A DNA stretch of 44,877 bases from an uncultured Campylobacterales bacterium (lineage in GTDB: Bacteria > Campylobacterota > Campylobacteria > Campylobacterales > Sulfurimonadaceae), in assembly GCA_903885085.1 (NCBI GenBank), contig CAISHH010000034.1:1-44877 (forward strand), written 5' to 3'. The notes below the pieces were generated by a model, which saw only the letters and a program-made list of their open reading frames with translations, searched no databases and was not told the origin of the DNA. A program made the translations under genes and the position numbers. Shown piece by piece: positions 33,740 to 42,339 of the stretch. How positions within the stretch are numbered: the first letter of the stretch is position 1; every line of letters starts with the position of its first letter.

Positions 33740-35548
33740 TTAGTTTATACTTTGTAAAAGTTCCAAAAATTGCTCTCCGTAGCGCTCAAATTTCACTTCG
33801 CCGACACCGCTTACATGTAACATGGCTTCTTTATTTTTAGGAAGGAGTTTTGCCATCTCTTTGAGGGTTTTATCTCCAAAGATAATGTAGGCGGGTTTGT
33901 TTTCCTCTTTTGCTATTTGCGCACGCAAGGCTCGTAATTTTTCAAAAACTTCGCTGTCAACATCTTCATCTTTATGTACGACAAACTCTTTTTTCGCCTT
34001 TATATGTAAGCGTTCCTCTTTGATAGAAACTTTAAGATCATTTTTAAGTATTCTCATTCCGACATTATCCAAAACTAAAGAGAGGAATTCTCCACGTTTA
34101 AGCGCGCTGAGTTCCATTAAACGTTCGCTGATACGCTCCCAATAAGTTTTTGATTTCTCAGCACCGATGGCGTAAACAGAGAGTTTGTCGTGTCCGTTAT
34201 CAAGTATCTTTTGAACACTGCTTCCGCGAAGTACGTCTATCACATAGGCTTGACCGAAACTCTGGTTTGTTCTATAAACTGCGGAGAGAAACTTTTGTGC
34301 ATCAACGGTGATATCTGTTTTTTCACCCTGCACCTCTGTACAATTATCACAAGCTGTTTTACAGTTTTCTATCTCATCTTCAAAATAGGATGCGATGAAA
34401 TGGTGACGACACTCTTCCATCGTTGCGTAACGGCTCATTTGTTCGATCTTATTGAAAGCATTTTGTTTATATGGCGACTCATCGAGCTGTTCTATAAACT
34501 CTCTTTGCATCACAACATCACTTCCGCTGTACAAAAGAAGCACATCAGAATCGAGTCCATCACGCCCAGCGCGTCCAATCTCCTGATAGTAGTTTTCTAT
34601 CGTTTTAGGTAGGTTCATATGCACGACAAAACGGATATTGCTTTTGTCGATTCCCATCCCAAAAGCGATGGTTGCGACAACCACTTGAATCTCATCGCGA
34701 ACAAAAGCTTTGAAAGTATTTTCCTTTACATGTGAGGGAAGTCCAGCGTGAAAAGCTCTGGCTTTGATACCGTTTGTGTGCAAAAATACTGCCACCGCTT
34801 CGGTCTGTTTTCTTGAAAAAGCGTACACGATACCGCTCTCGTTTTTAAAGTTTTTCAAAAATTCTAGGAGTTGTGTACGTCCATCTTTTTCACGAGGTTC
34901 AACGCTGATATGCAAATTCTTACGAAACACTTTTCCGCGTATCTCTACGGGATTTCCCAGTGTAAGTGCGTGTATGATATCTTCAGCTACTTTTGGCGTT
35001 GCCGTTGCGGTAAAAGCGGCTATTGAAGTGCTAGGAAAATTTTCACGCAAGAGATTAAGCTTTCGATAATCCACACGAAACTCATGTCCCCATTCGCTCA
35101 CACAATGCGCTTCATCGATAACGAAAAAGTTGAGTTTCAGAGATTTTAGAAAGTTGATGAATTCGAATGAAGCAAAGCGTTCAGGAGCGACATAGAGAAG
35201 CTTAATATCCGAGTCCAAGAGTCTTTGACGGATAGTTGCTATTTCCTCTTCATTTTGCATAGAAGAGATCATTTCAGCTTTGACGCCGTTATTTCTCAGT
35301 GCCATCACTTGATCGTACATGAGCGCTAAAAGCGGAGAAACTACGACAGTCACGCCATCCATCAGCAAAGATGGAAGCTGATAACATAAAGATTTTCCCC
35401 CACCAGTTGGAAGGATCATCAGCAGATCTTTATGCTCTAGTATCGCATCTATCGCCCTCTCTTGAAGTGGACGAAACTCATCGTAACCGAAGTAAGATTT
35501 TAATATCTTGTGTTTGATACTTGTGCCTTTAGATAAACTGTGATGCAA
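33740..35548 (-). CDS. recQ: ATP-dependent DNA helicase RecQ
   Basis: 3'-5' helicase of recombination and fork repair. Walker A LPTGGGKS is at about 46-53 and DEAH at 145-148; the adjoining aromatic loop reads SEWGHEFR, with Glu in place of the usual Asp. Helicase motifs with GMGIDKSNIRFVVHMNLP and QEIGRAGRDG are intact. Zinc-site cysteines lie near 375-395 (CKTACDNC), followed by the winged-helix RQC and a C-terminal HRDC domain. At 602 residues it is a full-length RecQ. The ATG overlaps the trxC 3' end by 20 bases. Near the C-terminus LHVS is encoded by a palindromic repeat. Confidence 0.94.
   Translation of the reverse strand: MHHSLSKGTSIKHKILKSYFGYDEFRPLQERAIDAILEHKDLLMILPTGGGKSLCYQLPSLLMDGVTVVVSPLLALMYDQVMALRNNGVKAEMISSMQNEEEIATIRQRLLDSDIKLLYVAPERFASFEFINFLKSLKLNFFVIDEAHCVSEWGHEFRVDYRKLNLLRENFPSTSIAAFTATATPKVAEDIIHALTLGNPVEIRGKVFRKNLHISVEPREKDGRTQLLEFLKNFKNESGIVYAFSRKQTEAVAVFLHTNGIKARAFHAGLPSHVKENTFKAFVRDEIQVVVATIAFGMGIDKSNIRFVVHMNLPKTIENYYQEIGRAGRDGLDSDVLLLYSGSDVVMQREFIEQLDESPYKQNAFNKIEQMSRYATMEECRHHFIASYFEDEIENCKTACDNCTEVQGEKTDITVDAQKFLSAVYRTNQSFGQAYVIDVLRGSSVQKILDNGHDKLSVYAIGAEKSKTYWERISERLMELSALKRGEFLSLVLDNVGMRILKNDLKVSIKEERLHIKAKKEFVVHKDEDVDSEVFEKLRALRAQIAKEENKPAYIIFGDKTLKEMAKLLPKNKEAMLHVSGVGEVKFERYGEQFLELLQSIN
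33810..33821. repeat. Palindrome variant in recQ
   Basis: CTTACATGTAAC with a 5' G (GCTTACATGTAA), keeping the perfect 10-base core. Read as LHVS in the HRDC region. Two weaker relatives lie further upstream in the gene near 34001 and 34727. Confidence 0.75.
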
Positions 35549-35951
35549 GAGAAACTAGACTTCTCTCATCAAGCGCGCCTGAGACTCTATGAACCTCTTT
35601 ACCGCCTTTAAAAATGATGAGAGTCGGGATACTTCGTATGCCAAAGCGAGAGCCTAAATGCTGTTCCTCTTCTGTGTTGACTTTTACAAATTGCATCTTA
35701 AGCGGATACGAAGCCGCAACTTTTTCAAAAGTGGGTGCCATCATCTTACACGGTCCACACCAAGGCGCCCAAAAATCGACAATAACTGGAATATCACTGT
35801 TGACTACAAGTTCATCAAAATGTTGCGCCCTTAGACTTACAGGTTTTGTGTCTAGTAAAGAGTTTTTACATTTTCCGCAATTTGCCTTAACATAAGACTC
35901 TTTGAGTGGAACATTATTAACTGAAAAACAGTGAGGACAGACAATTTTCAT
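35529..35951 (-). CDS. trxC: Thioredoxin 2 (zinc-finger thioredoxin TrxC)
   Basis: A 140-residue thioredoxin with an N-terminal zinc site (CPHC at 5-8 and CGKC at 25-28) and a thioredoxin domain with WCGPC at 64-68 and IPTLIIFKGGKEV near 107-119. Such Trx2 proteins work in oxidative stress and their zinc finger is redox-sensitive. Its gene directly precedes recQ, with a 20-base overlap, and follows the RNA methyltransferase gene after 16 bases, so all are probably in one transcript. Confidence 0.93.
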   Translation of the reverse strand: MKIVCPHCFSVNNVPLKESYVKANCGKCKNSLLDTKPVSLRAQHFDELVVNSDIPVIVDFWAPWCGPCKMMAPTFEKVAASYPLKMQFVKVNTEEEQHLGSRFGIRSIPTLIIFKGGKEVHRVSGALDERSLVSLASQFI

Positions 35952-35967
35952 ATTTTTTCCTTTATAC

Positions 35968-36723
35968 CTATCTCGGTAGAAAACTTATCAATGCCGCAGT
36001 TACGGCTACGTTGAGTGATTCTACGCCTCTGTTCATCGGAATTTTAACCGATGCGTTACAAAGAGATTGTACTTCACGGCTGATTCCATCACTTTCATTT
36101 CCTAAGATGAAAACCGCTTTTCTACTTACATGCAAGCTGTTTAAGTCATCTTTCGCAGAAGAGTTTAGCGCAAATATATCACATTCATTTTTAATCTTTT
36201 TTAAAACGTCTTCCAATGCATTACAATAATATATAGGGATTTTAAAAAGTGTTCCCGCACTTGCTTTTATCACAAGCGGAGAGATTTTTGCGCTATTTTT
36301 CTTTGGCAAGATGATCCCATCGATATTTCCAGCCGCTGCACTTCGGATAATCATCCCAAGATTTTGCGGGTTTTGCACACCATCGAGGGCTAAAAGTCTA
36401 TACTCTTTTAAGTCAGCTATCTCATTTGCGTTTTTGTAAGTCTCAGCGATAATATCCGCGCACACACCTTGATCTTGTTTTGCATTTTTCGAGATACGTG
36501 AAAGTGCATTTTTATCATGGTACGCTATCTCGACACCTCTTTTTTTAGCAAGTGAAAGAATCGTACTTATCACGCCGTCTTGCTTATTTGAATCTGCCAA
36601 ATGCAATTTGTGGATCGTTACATTTTCATCTTCTAAAACTTCCACGACGACATTACGTCCATAGACTGTTATCACTCGATCAAAAAACGCTTTTTTATCG
36701 AGATACTCTTTTGAATCATTCAT
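35968..36723 (-). CDS. rlmB: SpoU/TrmH-family RNA 2'-O-methyltransferase (RlmB-like)
   Basis: A 251-residue SAM-dependent enzyme with a trefoil-knot (SPOUT) fold. Motif 1 is LDGVQNPQNLGMIIRSA at about 113-129, motif 2 FILGNESDGI near 210-219, and motif 3 IPMNRGVESLNVAVTAAL near 227-244. The N-terminal substrate-binding domain is present. RlmB methylates 23S rRNA G2251; TrmH acts on tRNA. Which substrate applies here is not certain. The start overlaps the hemD stop by four bases (ATGA), so the two are translationally coupled. SLHVS near residue 200 comes from a one-mismatch copy of the palindrome (36125-36136). Confidence 0.82.
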   Translation of the reverse strand: MNDSKEYLDKKAFFDRVITVYGRNVVVEVLEDENVTIHKLHLADSNKQDGVISTILSLAKKRGVEIAYHDKNALSRISKNAKQDQGVCADIIAETYKNANEIADLKEYRLLALDGVQNPQNLGMIIRSAAAGNIDGIILPKKNSAKISPLVIKASAGTLFKIPIYYCNALEDVLKKIKNECDIFALNSSAKDDLNSLHVSRKAVFILGNESDGISREVQSLCNASVKIPMNRGVESLNVAVTAALISFLPR

Positions 36724-37349
36724 TCTTGTGCCTTTTGTATGCAGCTTTGCATTGTTGGTTGTGAAGCTATTTTATAGCTTACATGGTAAGGGATTGCCCT
36801 TGCTGTCGTCGTACCGATGACGATAATATTTTGCATCTCTTTAAAATCATGGTGCTTTAAAAAACACTCCACACTTGAGGGTGAAGTGAAGATAAGCGTC
36901 GCATCATCTTCGATGCTTACATGTAAGAGCTCATGCGAACATGAAGTCTCATATAAAATCACTTCGTCGATATTGTATCCATTTTGCTTACATGTAGAGA
37001 CAAAATCTGATGCGACCTCTTTTGCTCGAAGATAGAGCCATCTTTTTTCTTGAGGGTAAGAAGTGATAATCTCAGCTAAATTATCTCCATATCCACTTCC
37101 AAATTCCAAAATCTTTCCGCCTGCTTTTACCACTGCGTCTGCTGTGGGTTTTGCAACTGCCAAAACAGCTAAGCTTTTCCAACTCTCATCATAATTTTTT
37201 AGTACCTCTAAAATCTGCTTGGAAGTGATAATAAGAAAATCATAGTTTTTAAAGTCGATATCGGGAGTAAAAGTGCTTACATGTAAGGAGTTTATATGAG
37301 TAACACCTTCACTAGGTGTCAAAGAAAAAAGATAGATATTTTTTTGCAT
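36720..37349 (-). CDS. hemD: Uroporphyrinogen-III synthase
   Basis: HemD closes and inverts the D ring of hydroxymethylbilane to make uroporphyrinogen III for haem, sirohaem and cobamide synthesis. The protein is short (209 residues) and poorly conserved, as usual; the recognisable parts are the two-domain pattern, FLIITSKQILEVL near 39-51 and LIFTSPSSVECFL near 155-167 followed by IGTTTARAI. Three copies or near-copies of the palindromic repeat fall in this gene (36916, 36987 and 37276), giving LHVS, STCK and LHVS in the protein. It lies between guaA and the RNA methyltransferase gene on the same strand. Confidence 0.85.
   Translation of the reverse strand: MQKNIYLFSLTPSEGVTHINSLHVSTFTPDIDFKNYDFLIITSKQILEVLKNYDESWKSLAVLAVAKPTADAVVKAGGKILEFGSGYGDNLAEIITSYPQEKRWLYLRAKEVASDFVSTCKQNGYNIDEVILYETSCSHELLHVSIEDDATLIFTSPSSVECFLKHHDFKEMQNIIVIGTTTARAIPYHVSYKIASQPTMQSCIQKAQE
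36916..36927. repeat. CTTACATGTAAG palindrome in hemD (middle)
   Basis: Exact 12-mer with a 5' G (GCTTACATGTAAG), read as LHVS. A shortened relative, GCTTACATGTAG, follows at 36986-36997. Confidence 0.85.
37276..37287. repeat. CTTACATGTAAG palindrome in hemD (5' part)
   Basis: Exact 12-mer with a 5' G, read as LHVS near residue 22 of HemD. Third copy within about 370 bases. Confidence 0.85.
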
Positions 37350-37368
37350 ATTGGGAAAAGCCTTTGGC

Positions 37369-38919
37369 TTATTCCCATTCTATTGTAGCTGGCGGTTTTG
37401 ATGATATATCATAAACCACACGGTTAATACCATCAACTTCATTGATAATACGGCGAGAGATTCTCTCTAAAAGATCATGCGGAAGATGAGCGAAAGTTGC
37501 TGTCATTCCATCTACTGCCTCAACGACGCGTACACAAGCTGTGTTGTCGTACGTACGGTTATCTCCCATAACACCGACTGATTTTACGTTGAGTAAAACC
37601 ACAAAGGCTTGCCATGTTTTTGCGTAGTATCCGCTAGCTTTTAGCTCATCGATTAAGATCACATCAGCTTCGCGTAAAAGATCTAAATCAGGAACATTTA
37701 CATCACCCATGATACGAATCGCAAGACCTGGTCCAGGAAATGGATGACGATTTATCATAGCTTCTGGAAGACCGAGTTCTAGTCCAATTTTACGAACCTC
37801 ATCTTTGAAAAGTTCACGAAGTGGCTCGATAAGTTGAAAATCCATCCAATCAGGCAAGCCACCAACATTATGGTGAGACTTGATAACCTCTGAAGGTCCA
37901 TTGACCGAGATAGACTCGATAACATCAGGATACAATGTCCCTTGAGCGAGAAACTTGATACCGTCATGTTTTTTAGCTTCAGCTTCAAAAACTTCTATAA
38001 AAGTATGTCCAATGATCTTACGTTTTGTCTCAGGATCACTGATCCCTGCAAGGCGACCTAAAAAGAGTTCACTCGCATCTGCAACAACTAAAGGAGCTTT
38101 TAGATTGATTTTAAATATCTCTTCTACTTGTGCACGTTCCCCTTTTCTTAAAAGTCCATTATCCACAAATACAGGAATGAGTTGATCGCCGATCGCTTCA
38201 TAAAGCATAGCCGCAACAACAGAACTATCCACTCCACCGCTAAGTCCACAAAGAACTTTACCAGTTCCTACTTTCTCACGAATAAGCTTGATCTGCTCTT
38301 TTAAGAAATGTTCCATTTTCCATTTTTCTTCGATACCACAAATCTTTCTAGCAAAGTTGCGAAGCATCAAATAACCCTCTTCTGAGTGTTGAACTTCTGG
38401 GTGAAACTGCATTGCATAAACGCGTTTTTCCTCATTTGCAATAGCCGCAAATGGAGAGTTTCCAGAAACTGCGATAGGAAGAAAGCCCTCAGGTAAGACA
38501 TCAACTTTATCACTATGGCTCATCCAAACGATACGGTCATTGTCACAGTTATCAAGCAAAGGAGAGATTTTCCCGTCATTCTCTAAAATAGTCAGTTCTG
38601 CTTTTCCATATTCATGGTGAGAACTTCTCACAACTGAACCACCGAAATCTACAGCGATTCTCTGCATACCGTAACAGATTCCAAGAACTGGGATACCCAT
38701 ACTGTATACGCCCTGATCTACTGTATATGCATGTTCATTATATACAGAAGATGGTCCACCACTAAGGATAATTCCTTTTGGATTTTTGGATTTGATCTCA
38801 TCAACTTTTGTGTAATATGGAAGAATTTCACAATAAACTTTCTCTTCACGAAGACGACGAGCGATAAGCTGAGTGTACTGGGAACCAAAATCTAAAACGA
38901 TAATGCTTACATTTGTCAT
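37369..38919 (-). CDS. guaA: GMP synthase (glutamine-hydrolysing)
   Basis: GuaA converts XMP to GMP with ATP and ammonia from glutamine. The N-terminal class I amidotransferase has catalytic Cys82 (GICYGMQ) and the His/Glu pair in MQFHPEV. The ATP pyrophosphatase domain has the PP-loop LSGGVDSS near 226-233, and the C-terminal dimerisation domain ends with PPATIEWE. The length, 516 residues, is normal. The preceding 110-base spacer has short inverted repeats but no recognisable riboswitch. Confidence 0.97.
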   Translation of the reverse strand: MTNVSIIVLDFGSQYTQLIARRLREEKVYCEILPYYTKVDEIKSKNPKGIILSGGPSSVYNEHAYTVDQGVYSMGIPVLGICYGMQRIAVDFGGSVVRSSHHEYGKAELTILENDGKISPLLDNCDNDRIVWMSHSDKVDVLPEGFLPIAVSGNSPFAAIANEEKRVYAMQFHPEVQHSEEGYLMLRNFARKICGIEEKWKMEHFLKEQIKLIREKVGTGKVLCGLSGGVDSSVVAAMLYEAIGDQLIPVFVDNGLLRKGERAQVEEIFKINLKAPLVVADASELFLGRLAGISDPETKRKIIGHTFIEVFEAEAKKHDGIKFLAQGTLYPDVIESISVNGPSEVIKSHHNVGGLPDWMDFQLIEPLRELFKDEVRKIGLELGLPEAMINRHPFPGPGLAIRIMGDVNVPDLDLLREADVILIDELKASGYYAKTWQAFVVLLNVKSVGVMGDNRTYDNTACVRVVEAVDGMTATFAHLPHDLLERISRRIINEVDGINRVVYDISSKPPATIEWE

Positions 38920-39029
38920 GATAAATGCCTTTAATATGGAGTATTTATGAGTGCCAAGTGGCTTATGAAGAGGTGTTGTACCCCTTCAAATTGTATGAAA
39001 GGATACAATAAAATAGATTAATCGATGAT

Positions 39030-40331
39030 TTAGTAAAGACCTAAAATCTCAAACTGAACATACCAAATAGCAATAGAAACGCCATATCCAACAAGAATAG
39101 TCCATGAGTGTTTCATATGAGCTGCAAAAGTATAAATTCCCTTCATTCTTCCCATAACACCAACACCCGCAGCACTACCAAAACTAATAAGACTTCCACC
39201 AATACCCGCTGTCATAGTTACGAGTAGCCACTGATCCATTCCCATCTCTGGAGAAGACTTCAAAATAGCACTCATAACTGGAACATTATCGACGATAGCT
39301 GATAAAAATCCGACGCCGATATTTGATGCCGTACTTCCAATTGCTCCATAAAGGTTATGAACATAATGAAGGAAACCTAAAAAGTGTAGGGCACCAACAG
39401 CAGAAAGGATACCAAAGAAGAAAAGAAGGGTATCATTCTCAACTTTTTGCATATTAACAAAAATATTAAACCCTTCTGTACTCTTACGATTGAGCGTAAA
39501 TGAGTAGAGTTTGAGAATTGAAAGACCAAACATCATACCCCACATTGCAGGAAAATCAAAAAACTGATGACCCAAAACAGCAATGATAATCGTCAACGCT
39601 CCAAGATACACAACAACCATACCACCTTTTCTTAAGCGTGGTTTTTGTTCAGTCTGCGGATCAAATGCTGGTTTGCCTTCGGGCACTGAAAAAGAAAGCA
39701 AGAAGGCAGTTACTAACCATCCCACTACAGATGCGGGGAAGAGATAGAGAAAATCTACAAAATTCGCTTTTCCTGCAGTCCAAGCCATCAATGTCGTAAT
39801 ATCACCAAATGGAGACCAAGCACCTCCGGCATTTGCCGCTACAACAATGTTTATCGCTCCGGGAACAAGAAAAAGAGTTTTCTCTTTGTCTATAGTAAAA
39901 AGAACAGTCGATAAGATAAGTGCCGTCGTAAGGTTGTCAGCAACTGGAGAGATAAAAAATGCCAAAAGTCCTGTAAACCAAAACAATTTTTTATAGGTAT
40001 AGCCTTTTGAAACAAGCTTATACTTCATAAGCTCAAAGACACCGCGTTCTATCAATGTTTCGATATACGTCATCGCAACAAAAAGGAAGAAAAAGATCTC
40101 CGCAATCTCTAAAATAAGAGTCTCAAGCTCATTATGCATGGCATGATTATCCAAGCCGTTTATAGCATAGTAAATTCCAATAAGCATAAACATAAACGTC
40201 CCTGCAAATAGCGCAGGTTTTGCTTTGTTGATCTCATATTTTTCTTCTGTCGCTATAAAATAGTATGCTATTATAAAAACCGCTAAAGCGACTATACCCA
40301 CCCAACTGGTAGTTAAATCCAATTCGTGCAT
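39030..40331 (-). CDS. nhaD: Na+/H+ antiporter, NhaD type
   Basis: A 433-residue integral membrane protein with about 11-13 predicted helices. The IT-superfamily NhaD motifs are visible: PVADNLTTALIL near 128-139, NAGGAWSPFGDITTLM near 163-178, and VDNVPVMSAIL near 346-356. NhaD antiporters exchange Na+ or Li+ for H+ in marine and halophilic bacteria, which would suit a marine Sulfurimonas-like host. It lies 11 bases after nadB on the same strand and 110 bases before guaA. Confidence 0.9.
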   Translation of the reverse strand: MHELDLTTSWVGIVALAVFIIAYYFIATEEKYEINKAKPALFAGTFMFMLIGIYYAINGLDNHAMHNELETLILEIAEIFFFLFVAMTYIETLIERGVFELMKYKLVSKGYTYKKLFWFTGLLAFFISPVADNLTTALILSTVLFTIDKEKTLFLVPGAINIVVAANAGGAWSPFGDITTLMAWTAGKANFVDFLYLFPASVVGWLVTAFLLSFSVPEGKPAFDPQTEQKPRLRKGGMVVVYLGALTIIIAVLGHQFFDFPAMWGMMFGLSILKLYSFTLNRKSTEGFNIFVNMQKVENDTLLFFFGILSAVGALHFLGFLHYVHNLYGAIGSTASNIGVGFLSAIVDNVPVMSAILKSSPEMGMDQWLLVTMTAGIGGSLISFGSAAGVGVMGRMKGIYTFAAHMKHSWTILVGYGVSIAIWYVQFEILGLY

Positions 40332-40342
40332 TCCTGAACTCC

Positions 40343-41785
40343 TTAATTTTCTATGGTGTGTACACCAATAGATTTCTCTCGGCCTAATGCCCCAACAACT
40401 ATTTCTCTTGCTGTTAGTAAACGAAACTTGAGCAGTCTACCAATTTTTTCATTCAAAAGAGCATCAATCTGCCCTAAAGCCTCATTTAGCCCCACTTTCG
40501 TTCTCACAATAGAAACTTTCTCCCACATGATTTTACGAAGCAGATTTTTCTTCTCTTTATCTTCTTTATAGCTCATAACCTCATCTACAATATCAAACTC
40601 CACAGACTCTTTTTTTGTATGATCTGCGAGGATATCCTCCACAGCGCGCTTTGCAAAAACAAGACCTTCCAAAAGAGAATTTGAAGCAAGTCTGTTAGCT
40701 CCGTGAACTCCAGTAGAAGCCACTTCTCCGATGGCATAAAGTGAATGCACACCTGCAACTCTAGCACTCAGATCTGTTTTAATTCCACCGATTGCATAAT
40801 GAAAAGCTGGAGAGATAGGTACTCTATCTTGAGGTAAGTTGTAACCAAAATCTTTCATACTGCTATAGATATTTGGAAATCTTTTTACAAAGTACTCGTA
40901 AGAAAAGTTTTTCATACAAAGGTAAACTTCTGAACCGGTTTTTTGTTTATAGTCATAGATTGCTTTGCTGACAATATCACGAGAAGCCAGCTCACCACGA
41001 GGATCATAATCAAAAAGAAATCTTCTTCCATCTTTATCTTCGATGCTTGCGCCCTCGCCTCTTAGAGCTTCTGTGAGTAAAAGTTTTTGCGCTCCATCAT
41101 TGCCAACATAGACAGTCGGATGAAACTGCATCATTTCCATCATCTCTAACTTCAGCCCTTTTAAAACACATAACCCTTGCATGTCACCACTGATTGTCGG
41201 AGCATTGGTATGAAACTCATACAAAGAACCCACTCCACCGCTTGCGATGATCACTTTGTCCGCGTAAATATTTCTCTGTTCTCTATGATCTAACACAGTA
41301 ACGCCATAGCATTCGCCATCTTTTATAAGCAGATCAACCACTCTTGAATCACAAAGCATCGGATGTGGATTATGTTCTAAAAGAAAAAGATGTACATATC
41401 TTCCCGTTGCATCGCCGCCAGCATGTAAAATTCGCTCTCGTGAGTGTGCTGCTTCTTTTGTGTAAAGCAGATTTCCCTCGCTGTCTTTGTCAAACTCAAA
41501 TCCCATATTAATGAGATTATCAATGACAATACGGGAATTTTGGCTTAACACATCCACGGCATCTTTATCGCAAAGTCCATCTCCAGCGTTTAGAGTATCC
41601 TCTACATGTAAAGGAATATCCTCTTTATCAACCGCCAAAGCAATGCCGCCTTGTGCATAAAAACTATTACATTTAAAAGTCTCACGCTTATTAATAATAA
41701 GAATTTTTTTCTCTTTTGGCAGATTCATAGCAGCGTAAAGTCCCGCAATTCCAGCTCCCACAATTATTACATCATACTTTATCAT
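40343..41785 (-). CDS. nadB: L-aspartate oxidase
   Basis: NadB oxidises L-aspartate to iminoaspartate for quinolinate and NAD synthesis; in anaerobes it can pass electrons to fumarate. The 480-residue flavoprotein has the FAD dinucleotide motif VGAGIAGLYAA near 9-19, the active-site region HAGGDATGRYV near 129-139, and the catalytic arginine loop HGANRLASNSLLEG near 355-368. The C-terminal domain is shorter than in E. coli but complete. No nadA or nadC is in the window. Confidence 0.95.
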   Translation of the reverse strand: MIKYDVIIVGAGIAGLYAAMNLPKEKKILIINKRETFKCNSFYAQGGIALAVDKEDIPLHVEDTLNAGDGLCDKDAVDVLSQNSRIVIDNLINMGFEFDKDSEGNLLYTKEAAHSRERILHAGGDATGRYVHLFLLEHNPHPMLCDSRVVDLLIKDGECYGVTVLDHREQRNIYADKVIIASGGVGSLYEFHTNAPTISGDMQGLCVLKGLKLEMMEMMQFHPTVYVGNDGAQKLLLTEALRGEGASIEDKDGRRFLFDYDPRGELASRDIVSKAIYDYKQKTGSEVYLCMKNFSYEYFVKRFPNIYSSMKDFGYNLPQDRVPISPAFHYAIGGIKTDLSARVAGVHSLYAIGEVASTGVHGANRLASNSLLEGLVFAKRAVEDILADHTKKESVEFDIVDEVMSYKEDKEKKNLLRKIMWEKVSIVRTKVGLNEALGQIDALLNEKIGRLLKFRLLTAREIVVGALGREKSIGVHTIEN

Positions 41786-41877
41786 TTATTCGGTACTTTC
41801 GTTTGATTTAAATCTTTCTCACCAATATAATATGGAGCCGCTTTATAGCCACATCCAAATAAATTTAATGATAGGAA

Positions 41878-41886
41878 TGTTATAAT
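41878..41886 (+). promoter_or_regulatory. Extended -10 promoter, probably leaderless transcript
   Basis: TGTTATAAT is an extended -10 box ending six bases before the ATG of the DUF721 gene. Transcription would start at or next to the start codon. No ribosome binding site lies at a useful distance, so a leaderless message is likely. Confidence 0.45.
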
Positions 41887-41892
41887 CACAAC

Positions 41893-42339
41893 ATGAAAAA
41901 TGCCAATCAGATTCTTTCTTCTTTGCAAAATAAACCTCAGTTTTCAAAATTATCTAAATTTCGCTGTATCAAAAAAATTCAAGAACTTTTTCCACTACAT
42001 CTTCAAAATATGATCGTGTATGGATACTTTAAAAATAATGTTCTCAATTTCGTCCTCAGCCACCCATGGGCTAAACAAGAGTTTGATATTATAATACAAT
42101 CTATTAAAACACCTTTAAGACAAATGCCACCGCAAGAGTGCTGTGAAGTCAGCATCTCAGATATCAGAGCCTATGTTTCTTTTAAACCGCACAAAGAGGA
42201 CGACCTTCATGGTGGTTGCAGCACAAATGAACTCTATCCAGAAAGAGCAAATGCAGAATTTACAAATAATGCACAAGAGTCAAAACTACACAATGTCATA
42301 GAAGATATCAGAAAGATTATCCATGATAGACACAATTAG
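41893..42339 (+). CDS. DUF721 / DciA-like protein
   Basis: A 148-residue basic protein resembling the DUF721 family. Its N-terminal part (about 8-75) carries the family-like pattern [17 protein letters not shown], and the C-terminal tail looks disordered. In many bacteria lacking DnaC, DUF721 proteins (DciA) load or regulate the DnaB helicase, so a link with the dnaB gene in this window is possible. Membership is judged from pattern only and homologs are divergent. It has no clear ribosome binding site and probably a leaderless start. The uvrC gene begins 17 bases before its stop codon, suggesting coupled expression. Confidence 0.6.
   Translation: MKNANQILSSLQNKPQFSKLSKFRCIKKIQELFPLHLQNMIVYGYFKNNVLNFVLSHPWAKQEFDIIIQSIKTPLRQMPPQECCEVSISDIRAYVSFKPHKEDDLHGGCSTNELYPERANAEFTNNAQESKLHNVIEDIRKIIHDRHN

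Noticed and set aside
38920-39029. Purine riboswitch before guaA
   Set aside because: The spacer is short, with only weak inverted repeats and no recognisable purine aptamer pattern.
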